NCBI GenBank assembly: GCA_964367945.1 | Contig: CAYIZZ010000051.1 | Coordinates: 1 to 14,872, forward strand | Length of the DNA: 14,872 bases | Origin: JAAYCI01 sp964367945 | Lineage (GTDB): Bacteria > Bacillota > Clostridia > Oscillospirales > Ruminococcaceae | Direction of reading: 5' to 3' | Made by a program: the position numbers and the translations under genes | Part shown: positions 6,430 through 13,321 of the stretch, in pieces | How positions within the stretch are numbered: the first letter of the stretch is position 1 | Layout: the number at the start of each line of letters is the position of its first letter | Notes under the pieces: model-generated | The model's database searches: none | Seen by the model: the letters and a program-made list of their open reading frames with translations, nothing else | What the model was told of the DNA's origin: nothing

Positions 6430-6436
6430 GGAGGAG
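6430..6436 (+). promoter_or_regulatory. Ribosome binding site that fixes the glycosyltransferase start
   Basis: GGAGGAG lies just before the ATG at 6440. A TTG at 6428 is also in frame but overlaps this site and has no ribosome site of its own, so 6440 is preferred. Confidence 0.75.
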
Positions 6437-6439
6437 TTT

Positions 6440-8365
6440 ATGAAAGTATCGGCGGTATGGATTGCGAAAAATGAAGCAGCATGCATTGCGCGCAGCATAA
6501 ACAGCTTGAAGGCAGTTGCCGATGAACTAATAGTGGTGGAGACCGGAAGTACAGATGCCACAATAGAAGAAAGCACAAAAGCCGGAGCAAAGGTGAAACA
6601 TTTTGAGTGGAATAAAGACTTTGCCGCGGCACGTAACTTTGCTTTGTCACAAACAAGTGGAGATGTGGTGTTTTTTTTGGATGCTGATGAGTGGTTTGAG
6701 CCGGCGCTGAAAGTAGAAGACAAAGAAACACTTATAAATAAATTTTCTGATAATGCTGTATTTTCACTTAAAATGCGCCGTACAGACATAGACCCGGAAC
6801 TGGGTTCGGTGATTTCAGTGGGTGAGAGTATACGCGTGTTTCGCAAAAATGCTGTCACATACAAAGGGAATATACACGAGAGAATTTATCCGACAAATAA
6901 AAACTGCGTTATGTGTGCTGTTTTACCTCAGTGGAACTTAAATCATGACGGATATAGCCAGGCTGTAAGTAATCAAAAACGATTGCGAAACATAAATCTT
7001 TTGGAGTATGCGCTTAAAGATACAACACAAAAAAATGAAAAAGCAATATACCACGTATATCTAGTAAGAGAACTGTTTTTTGTGGAAAGAAAAAAAGCAT
7101 TTAGTAGCTTATTATGGCTGCTAGATCATCCAAATGAAACAAAAAACATACTACAGCTAATGCCAGAGATAGGAAAAACGCTATTGCTTGATGGCATTGT
7201 GCTGGCAAAAGAAGAAAATGCAGACAGCAAAAAAGTGTGGGATGTGATGGTGGTAAATGGGCAAAAAGCCTATGAAAACGACCCGATAATGCATATACTT
7301 CCACTGTATTATAAGTTGCATTTTGACAAAAACGAAGGCGAATTATTGCAAGAGTTACCAAGCGCAGTACAAAGTGCAGAAGAAGCTCGAAAAGGAAATA
7401 CAGCCGATATGGGTGACTATTTCAGAGGGCTGATAGATTTGTACGAAGCTGGAGCTGTTGCAGCGTGGCGAAGAGGGAATAAAGAGCTGACATTTGACTA
7501 TGCCACGAAAGCGTTATCACAAGAAGTGACCATATATCGTAAAAAAGCTATTAAATTGCTATACTGCTGTATGCGAGGATTGCCACTTGACGACACGGTT
7601 GTTTTCCTGGAGAAAGTGGTGGGCGCGGATAAACGAGGTTTGCGTGAGGCGCTGATAAGACACGGTAGGTGTGAAGGATTTGCCGATATATATGCTTATT
7701 GGATGAAAAAAGAACTGGATGAAAGCGTAGCTACCAAAGGTGATTTTTGGTATCTGATGATACTACTGGGCAGATATGAAGAAGCGTTACAAATGGCGCT
7801 TGCGGCAAAAGATACAACAGATAAAAATTTAGTGCAGTATACGATGTATATTGCCATTTTATGCGCAGAAAAACCTGAGTGGCTACTGGAATACAATAAA
7901 GAGCTGGGTGAGTATGCAGCGGTGCTTGATAGGTATTTCAGCAATGATTTATCAGCATCAATTTCGTTCGGTATTGTGGTGAGCAGTTATGAGGCTATTG
8001 CATTCGCCAAAGGAAGAGAGACCGCAAATAAGCTGTTAAATGCCTGTAAGGGATATGAAGAAAAGTGCTTTTTAGTGCAATCGGCCTATTATATGGACAA
8101 TGGATTTTACAGAGAACTACTTGAAGATAGCAGTGATTTCATAGTGGCAGACACTAAAGCTGCAACACATATTCGATTGGCAGAATGTGCCTTACATTGC
8201 ACGCAATATGAAAAATCAATGGCGCATTTACAAATGGTGATAAATAGTGGCGAAATCAGCGAAGAATTGTGGGATATTTTAGAAGTGATAGAGCAAAGCT
8301 CAGAAGATGAAGCTATATTAAAGCAAGCATCAGACATGAAAAAGCTTGCAGGCAAGATAAGCTAG
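6440..8365 (+). CDS. Family 2 glycosyltransferase with long helical-repeat (TPR-like) C-terminus
   Basis: A 641-residue cytosolic protein without membrane spans or signal peptide. The N-terminal 230 residues are a GT-A fold family 2 domain: the nucleotide-sugar site begins with IAKNE (8-12), then ETGSTD (34-39), D60-FAAARN, and the metal-binding DAD motif (D81, D83 in FFLDADEW). HERIY (146-150) and NHDGY (168-172) match the later conserved positions of the TPR-glycosyltransferase group that includes SunS-like enzymes. From about residue 230 to the end the sequence is almost all amphipathic helices in TPR-like pairs, probably for acceptor binding. It stands alone with its own promoter and terminator, with no sugar or cell-wall genes nearby, so donor and acceptor cannot be told. 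Protein or peptide glycosylation is a reasonable but unproven guess. Confidence 0.9.
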   Translation: MKVSAVWIAKNEAACIARSINSLKAVADELIVVETGSTDATIEESTKAGAKVKHFEWNKDFAAARNFALSQTSGDVVFFLDADEWFEPALKVEDKETLINKFSDNAVFSLKMRRTDIDPELGSVISVGESIRVFRKNAVTYKGNIHERIYPTNKNCVMCAVLPQWNLNHDGYSQAVSNQKRLRNINLLEYALKDTTQKNEKAIYHVYLVRELFFVERKKAFSSLLWLLDHPNETKNILQLMPEIGKTLLLDGIVLAKEENADSKKVWDVMVVNGQKAYENDPIMHILPLYYKLHFDKNEGELLQELPSAVQSAEEARKGNTADMGDYFRGLIDLYEAGAVAAWRRGNKELTFDYATKALSQEVTIYRKKAIKLLYCCMRGLPLDDTVVFLEKVVGADKRGLREALIRHGRCEGFADIYAYWMKKELDESVATKGDFWYLMILLGRYEEALQMALAAKDTTDKNLVQYTMYIAILCAEKPEWLLEYNKELGEYAAVLDRYFSNDLSASISFGIVVSSYEAIAFAKGRETANKLLNACKGYEEKCFLVQSAYYMDNGFYRELLEDSSDFIVADTKAATHIRLAECALHCTQYEKSMAHLQMVINSGEISEELWDILEVIEQSSEDEAILKQASDMKKLAGKIS

Positions 8366-8392
8366 CAAGTAATAAGAAACTTTTGTTTTTAA

Positions 8393-8445
8393 TAAAAAAG
8401 CCTCTTGTGCATGGCAAAATATAGCCGCACTAAGAGGTTTTTTTA
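8393..8445 (+). terminator. Bidirectional terminator between the glycosyltransferase and ktrA
   Basis: The stem pairs CCTCTTGTGC (8401-8410) with GCACTAAGAGG (8427-8437), with one bulged base, and an inner GGC/GCC pair closes the loop. A run of seven T follows at 8438-8444 on the + strand. The A run at 8394-8399 provides a U-tract for the - strand, so it can end both convergent units. Confidence 0.9.
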
Positions 8446-8456
8446 TTGTATATGTT

Positions 8457-9086
8457 TTAACTCAATGTAATGAGTAAGTCATCGGGCAAAAGCACTAAAT
8501 CTGCCGCGACGGGAATGATGGTTTGTTTTCCACGGATAACAGCCAAAATACTATAGCCGTAAGTATGGCGGATGTTTGCCTCGCTTACTGTTTTATGAGT
8601 CCATTCTTCCATCGGATGCATTTCAGTGATAGCGTGTCCGGCATTTTCTAGTATATCTAAAATATTGTTTTGGGCAAGTTGACGTGCTATCTTTGCGCCC
8701 ATTTCGATTTCTGGTAAAACAACTTGATCTACACCGATGCTTTCCAAAATCTTTTTTTGACGCTCGCCAACAGCTTTTGCCAATATTTTTGCCGTGCCCA
8801 GTTCTTTTACCTTCATGCTGGAAAGTACAGTAGACTCAAAATCCTCGCCCATAGCTAGCACTACCACATCAAAGTTGCCTAGGCCAAGCTTATCCATAGC
8901 ATCTTCGTCGGTTACATCCAGCTGAACCACGTGTGTGGCATAATCGGTGGCCTCGTGTAGACGAGCCATGTTTTTATCGCAGGCTAAAATATTGGCATCG
9001 TATTCTGCCAATGTTTTAACAATGCTCATGCCGAATCGGCCAAGGCCCAACACAGCAAATTGTAGATCACATCGTTTTTCTGCCAT
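8457..9086 (-). CDS. ktrA: Potassium uptake regulatory subunit KtrA/TrkA (RCK protein)
   Basis: KtrA-type proteins form a cytosolic octameric ring that binds nucleotide and gates the membrane potassium transporter KtrB. The 209-residue protein has one RCK-N domain with Rossmann motif GLGRFG (14-19) and an acidic residue ending strand 2 (ILACDKN, D37), consistent with NAD(H) or adenine nucleotide binding. RCK-C follows (about 135-209), a domain that binds c-di-AMP in some Firmicute relatives; this is family knowledge, not visible here. A single RCK unit fits KtrA rather than the doubled TrkA of enterobacteria. AAAGGAA lies seven bases before the ATG at 9086. It follows ktrB after 30 bases and is surely co-transcribed with it, ending at the shared terminator. 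Confidence 0.93.
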   Translation of the reverse strand: MAEKRCDLQFAVLGLGRFGMSIVKTLAEYDANILACDKNMARLHEATDYATHVVQLDVTDEDAMDKLGLGNFDVVVLAMGEDFESTVLSSMKVKELGTAKILAKAVGERQKKILESIGVDQVVLPEIEMGAKIARQLAQNNILDILENAGHAITEMHPMEEWTHKTVSEANIRHTYGYSILAVIRGKQTIIPVAADLVLLPDDLLITLS

Positions 9087-9116
9087 TTGAAAATTCCTTT
9101 CATTAAAGTGGATTCG

Positions 9117-10511
9117 TTAGCCAATGATGATTGGCTCTTCAGGATAGAAGATATTATTAACGGTTGAGCGCATTTTTATATTAAGAGCTACCGCTGCAGC
9201 GACAGGAGACAAACGCCCAACAAACATGCAAAATGTGATGATGAGTTTACCTAGGGGTGATAAATATGGTGTGATGCCTGTTGTAACACCGACAGTACCA
9301 GCGGCAGAAGATGCCTCAAAGACTAAATCTAAAATACTGCGGTAGTAGGGATTATTTTGCTCGGTAAAGTGCAGAAGAAATACAGCGGTGAATACAACAA
9401 TAAGCATGGTGCATATAACAGCAAGTGCTTTTTGCAACATTTCGTTTGGCAGTGTACGTCCGAAAGCAACAATACAGTTTTTGCCTCGTAAAACAGATAT
9501 CATAGCAATGGCAACCACACCCAAAGTGACTGTTTTTGAGCCACCAGCTGTGCCGGCAGGCGAGCCACCTATGAACATAAACACACTGGAAACAAGGGTG
9601 GAAAAGTCAGTCATGCCATCTTGAGAAATAGTGTTAAAGCCGGCCGTACGCAAGGTGACTGATTGAAACATAGCAGCAAGTATTTTGTTTGGTATAGACA
9701 TAGGGCCCAGTGTGTCGGGGTTTGACCACTCTATAAGTAAAAAGAATAAAAATCCGATGTTTAGTAATATTAATGTGATTAGTATAGCGATTTTACTATG
9801 TAAAGAAAGATGCCTCATACGATGCCGAAAAGAACGATTTTTATACTTTTCGGCAGGGAAAATCAGCTCCCCCCAAACGGTGAAACCTAAACCGCCGATA
9901 ACAACCAAAGCCATGATGATTACGTTTATAGCCACATTGTCTTGGTAGGGCATAAGACTGTCTGTGCCCAAAATGTCGAAACCGGCGTTGCAAAATGCAG
10001 AAATAGAATGGAATATCCCGTTTATAACAGATTCCAAAGCGGTCATTGTGCCGGTGGCGTAAAATGCAATAGCCAATAAAACAGCGCCTATAAATTCCAC
10101 CCATACAGTTATATATATAACCTGTTTTACAAACCGAACCATGCCGCCAACACTATTTTGGTTGAAGGCGGCCTGAATGATGATGCGGTTACGCAAAGAA
10201 ACACGCCGTTTTAATACCAGCATGCTGAATGTCATTATAGTGATAAACCCCAGCGCACCCAGTTGTATCAGCACAAGTATAATCAGCTTGCCAAATATAG
10301 ACCAGTGTTCCAGAGTGTTTACCACCACAAGGCCTGTCACGCAGTTGGCCGAAGTAGCGGTAAATAAAGCATTTAAAAAACCCACACTTTCTCCACTTTT
10401 ACTGGCAATCGGTAAATTTAATAATATAGCACCGATGAAAATCATTGCGGCGAAACTCAGCATTATAGCTTGTGGTGGGGTTAAATGAAATGTACGTTTT
10501 TTATGTAGCAT
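9117..10511 (-). CDS. ktrB: Potassium uptake transporter subunit KtrB (TrkH/Ktr family)
   Basis: KtrB is the membrane channel subunit that takes up K+, often coupled to Na+. The 464-residue protein has the four pore repeats of the family, each with its filter glycine: CVTGLV (G60), CNAGFD (G177), RTAGFNT (G291) and TVGVTTG (G408). The gating loop in the third repeat is seen as GGSPAGTAGGSKT (315-327). The N-terminal TPPQ motif (11-14) before the first helix is typical and supports the ATG at 10511, although the nearest ribosome-site-like sequence (AGGATGA) is 10-15 bases away and weak. KtrA follows after 30 bases. Length and single-RCK partner favour Ktr over Trk. The 214-base upstream gap shares its DNA with the comM promoter. 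Confidence 0.95.
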   Translation of the reverse strand: MLHKKRTFHLTPPQAIMLSFAAMIFIGAILLNLPIASKSGESVGFLNALFTATSANCVTGLVVVNTLEHWSIFGKLIILVLIQLGALGFITIMTFSMLVLKRRVSLRNRIIIQAAFNQNSVGGMVRFVKQVIYITVWVEFIGAVLLAIAFYATGTMTALESVINGIFHSISAFCNAGFDILGTDSLMPYQDNVAINVIIMALVVIGGLGFTVWGELIFPAEKYKNRSFRHRMRHLSLHSKIAILITLILLNIGFLFFLLIEWSNPDTLGPMSIPNKILAAMFQSVTLRTAGFNTISQDGMTDFSTLVSSVFMFIGGSPAGTAGGSKTVTLGVVAIAMISVLRGKNCIVAFGRTLPNEMLQKALAVICTMLIVVFTAVFLLHFTEQNNPYYRSILDLVFEASSAAGTVGVTTGITPYLSPLGKLIITFCMFVGRLSPVAAAVALNIKMRSTVNNIFYPEEPIIIG

Positions 10512-10572
10512 AATTTAGTGTCATCCTAATATCGCTAAGAGTATGAACAAAGCAATCATACACCGAATTTGA

Positions 10573-10578
10573 ATTATA
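10573..10578 (-). promoter_or_regulatory. Possible -10 box of the ktrBA operon
   Basis: A perfect TATAAT on the - strand, preceded by TTGCA, about 60 bases upstream of ktrB. No convincing -35 sits at the right distance. I looked for a ydaO-type c-di-AMP riboswitch, which controls potassium genes in some Firmicutes, and saw no compact, stem-rich leader of that kind. Confidence 0.3.
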
Positions 10579-10663
10579 TGCAAGATGTGACACAAAAAAT
10601 ATATAAAATAACATTTTTTTGTGTATATACGCAAAGGGTATGAAAGAATTTTTTGTATAAAAC

Positions 10664-10692
10664 TTTACTAGACGGATAAAAAATAGTATAAT
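10664..10692 (+). promoter_or_regulatory. Promoter of the comM-dgt-dnaG operon
   Basis: -35 TTTACT (10664-10669), a 17-base spacer and a perfect -10 TATAAT (10687-10692), about 30 bases before the comM start. A ribosome site resembling AGGGTGG follows at 10711-10718. No other promoter or terminator is seen before dgt and dnaG. Confidence 0.65.
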
Positions 10693-10725
10693 GTAAAAGA
10701 TTATAAAAAGTAGGGTGGGAATCAC

Positions 10726-12270
10726 ATGTTTGCAAAGGTGAACAGCCTGGGCGTGTTGGGCATGGATGGATTCTTGGTGGAAACAGAAGTGGATATATCG
10801 GGTGGCCTACCTCAGTTTGCTATTGTGGGTCTTCCTGATAGCGCAGTGAAAGAAGCAACAGATCGCGTGCGTAGTGCACTGAAAAACATAGACTATACCT
10901 TTCCGCCCAGCCGAATAACGGTTAATTTAGCGCCGGTGGATATTAAAAAAACCGGAGGGGTATATGATTTGCCTGTTCTTTTAGGTGTTTTGGCTGCGGG
11001 GGAACAAATAGGCGATTTGCCAAAAGATGCGGCGTTTATTGGGACGCTTAGTTTAAATGGCGAGGTAAGAGCTTTGCGTGGAGTGTTGCCAATGGCGCTT
11101 GCCTGTGAATCATATGGGATCAAACACTTGTTTTTGCCAAGGCAGAATGCACTCGAGGCCGGCGTGAGCGAGGAACTAAAGGTATATCCTTTAGACGATG
11201 TGCCACAGCTGATAGATCACCTAAATGGTAAAAAACTGATAGAACCAATGTCGTTATCAGGATTGAAACATCATCAAAATGACGATGATGTTTTTGATTA
11301 TGCCGACGTAAAAGGACAGCCGGAGGCCAGGCGCTGTGTTGAAATAGCGGTGGCAGGCATGCACAATATATTGTTTGTGGGTCCACCGGGTACAGGCAAA
11401 AGTATGCTGGCAAAGCGACTGCCCGGGATTTTACTGCCAATGACACGTGAAGAAGCACTGGAGACAGGGGCTATTTATTCGGTGGCAGGCATGATGGGAA
11501 AAAGTGGTAGGAAGGATATGCTTTCTGCAAAAAGACCGTTTCGCTCCCCTCATCATAGTATCAGTGCAGCAGGGCTTTCAGGCGGAGGAAGTATGCCAAA
11601 GCCGGGAGAAATAAGCCTTGCGCATAACGGAGTGCTTTTTTTAGACGAACTACCTGAATTTAAACGAGATGTAATAGAAGTGTTACGTCAGCCGATGGAA
11701 GATGGGATAGTGGTGATAAGCAGGGCGGCAGGTAGCATAACTTATCCGAGTCGGTTTATGCTTGCGGCGGCGATGAACCCATGCCCATGCGGGTACTTGG
11801 GCCATCCAAAGCGTGAGTGCAGTTGTACATTGCCGGCAATAGAAAGATATTTGCAAAAAATCAGTGGGCCGCTGCTTGATCGTATAGATTTACACGTCGA
11901 GGTTTCCTCTGTGGAATATGACGACATCAGTAGTGATGTGAAAGGTGAGAGTAGCGCGGATATGAGGGCGCGTATCGAAAAAGCCAGGAAATTTCAGCTA
12001 AAGCGCACACAAAAAGAGGAATTTTCGCCAAACAGTGCTTTAAAAGGTGATGAACTACGTAAAAATTGTCCACTTACAGACGATGCCAAAGCAGTGATGA
12101 AAATGGCGTTTGAGCGCATGGATCTTTCGGCACGCGGATATGACAAAGTGCTTAGGATTACTCGTACAATTGCTGATTTGGATGAAGAAGAAGTGATAAA
12201 TACTACGCATATACTGGAGGCAGTACAGTATAGGAATTTGGATAGAGTACATTCGCGCGGCATTAGATAA
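10726..12270 (+). CDS. comM: YifB/ComM family Mg-chelatase-like AAA+ ATPase
   Basis: A 514-residue protein of the family called YifB or ComM. In Vibrio and Haemophilus ComM is a hexameric helicase that promotes branch migration during natural transformation; the role in Gram-positive bacteria is less clear. The N-terminal 165 residues form the ChlI/Lon-protease-like domain (QFAIVGLPDSAVKEATDRVR at 30-49), without an evident catalytic serine-lysine pair. The AAA+ module has Walker A GPPGTGKS (219-226), Walker B VLFLDE (303-308) and an arginine in GPLLDRIDLH (R386). Cysteines C353, C355, C365 and C367 (CPCG, CSC) could bind zinc. A helical C-terminal domain ends the protein. Length is standard. 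It is the first gene of a tight operon with dgt (18-base gap) and dnaG. Confidence 0.95.
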   Translation: MFAKVNSLGVLGMDGFLVETEVDISGGLPQFAIVGLPDSAVKEATDRVRSALKNIDYTFPPSRITVNLAPVDIKKTGGVYDLPVLLGVLAAGEQIGDLPKDAAFIGTLSLNGEVRALRGVLPMALACESYGIKHLFLPRQNALEAGVSEELKVYPLDDVPQLIDHLNGKKLIEPMSLSGLKHHQNDDDVFDYADVKGQPEARRCVEIAVAGMHNILFVGPPGTGKSMLAKRLPGILLPMTREEALETGAIYSVAGMMGKSGRKDMLSAKRPFRSPHHSISAAGLSGGGSMPKPGEISLAHNGVLFLDELPEFKRDVIEVLRQPMEDGIVVISRAAGSITYPSRFMLAAAMNPCPCGYLGHPKRECSCTLPAIERYLQKISGPLLDRIDLHVEVSSVEYDDISSDVKGESSADMRARIEKARKFQLKRTQKEEFSPNSALKGDELRKNCPLTDDAKAVMKMAFERMDLSARGYDKVLRITRTIADLDEEEVINTTHILEAVQYRNLDRVHSRGIR

Positions 12271-12274
12271 ATAA

Positions 12275-12281
12275 AAAGGAG
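12275..12281 (+). promoter_or_regulatory. Ribosome binding site for a GTG start of dgt
   Basis: AAAGGAG lies seven bases before the GTG at 12289. The next in-frame ATG (12310) has no comparable site, so GTG is chosen. Confidence 0.75.
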
Positions 12282-12288
12282 TGATTGG

Positions 12289-13287
12289 GTGAGTGTTAGG
12301 GAAAGAACAATGGAACTTGAAAGAAAGCAGCTGTCTGCTTATGCCAGCTTTGCCCAAGATGCAGGTGCTCGTGTAAGACAAGAGGAAGACTGTCCGTTGC
12401 GCACTCCATTTCAGCGGGATAGGGACCGCATTATTCACTCGAAATCATTTCGTAGGCTGAAACAAAAAACACAAGTGTTTTTATCGCCGGAAGGTGATCA
12501 CTTCAGAACTCGCCTTACACACACGTTGGAGGTGAGCCAGATTGCCAGAACTATGGCAAGAGCATTGCGCTTTAACGAAGACTTGACCGAGGCGATAGCA
12601 TTAGGGCATGATTTGGGACACACACCGTTTGGTCATGCAGGTGAGCGTGCACTGAATGTATTGAATCCACAAGGTTTTTCACACAATGAGCAGAGTGTGA
12701 GGGTGGTGGAATACCTTGAAAAAGACCATAAAGGCCTGAACTTGACAGAAAAAGTGAGGGAAGGAATAGGCAGGCACACCGGCAAAGAATGGCCGAGCAC
12801 CCCGGAGGGAAAGCTTGTTCGTTTTGCTGATAGAATCGCATATATCAATCATGATATTGAAGACGCTAAAAGAGCGCAGGTGCTTTGTGATGAGGACTTG
12901 CCAAAAGATATTGTGGATATTTTGGGTGACAGTAAGTCAAAGAGGATAACAACACTGATTGTTTCGGTGGTGGAAAACACTAAAGACGATGATGTAGCAA
13001 TGGCGCCGGCGGTGTATGAGGCATATTTGGCCTTGCATAGGTTTATGTTTGCCACAGTTTATGTGGACCCTGTGGCGAAGTCTGAAGAAGATAAAGTGGA
13101 AAAACTGATGAGTGAGCTTTATATGCAGTATAAAAAATATCCTGAGAAATTGCCTCCTTTTTATAGAATTATTGTTGAAAATTCGGGTGCAGATAGGGCT
13201 GTTACAGACTATATCAGTGGCATGACAGACAATTTCGCCATTAAGATGTTTGAGGAACTTTTTGTACCCAAGAGCTGGACACTGTAA
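12289..13287 (+). CDS. dgt: Deoxyguanosinetriphosphate triphosphohydrolase-like protein (HD domain)
   Basis: Members hydrolyse dGTP (some also other dNTPs) to the nucleoside and triphosphate, tuning dNTP pools. The 332-residue length fits the short, type 2 dGTPase-like group. Conserved features are RDRIIHSKSFRRLKQKTQVF (44-63), the metal-binding HD residues H78 (THTLEV), H107-D108 (GHDLGHTPFGHAGE) and D181 (FADRIAYINHDIED), all present, so the enzyme should be active. Substrate range cannot be read from the sequence. It starts with GTG, lies 18 bases after comM and 34 bases before dnaG. The dgt-dnaG order, usually followed by rpoD, is common in Clostridia; rpoD would lie beyond the right edge. 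Control would be through the operon promoter at 10664-10692. Confidence 0.95.
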   Translation: MSVRERTMELERKQLSAYASFAQDAGARVRQEEDCPLRTPFQRDRDRIIHSKSFRRLKQKTQVFLSPEGDHFRTRLTHTLEVSQIARTMARALRFNEDLTEAIALGHDLGHTPFGHAGERALNVLNPQGFSHNEQSVRVVEYLEKDHKGLNLTEKVREGIGRHTGKEWPSTPEGKLVRFADRIAYINHDIEDAKRAQVLCDEDLPKDIVDILGDSKSKRITTLIVSVVENTKDDDVAMAPAVYEAYLALHRFMFATVYVDPVAKSEEDKVEKLMSELYMQYKKYPEKLPPFYRIIVENSGADRAVTDYISGMTDNFAIKMFEELFVPKSWTL

Positions 13288-13321
13288 TAGAATGATCAAA
13301 AAATGATGAAGGGGTGTGGAG

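Noticed and set aside
10501..10725. A - strand frame of 74 codons with a very hydrophobic start, overlapping the ktrB start, which could be a leader peptide.
   Set aside because: It would begin with a GTG abutting the comM start, has no ribosome site, and its Phe/Ile/Leu content follows simply from the AT-rich promoter DNA.
10512..10725. Possible c-di-AMP (ydaO-type) riboswitch before ktrB.
   Set aside because: The leader is AT-rich without the expected succession of conserved stems; the space left after the comM promoter is also short.
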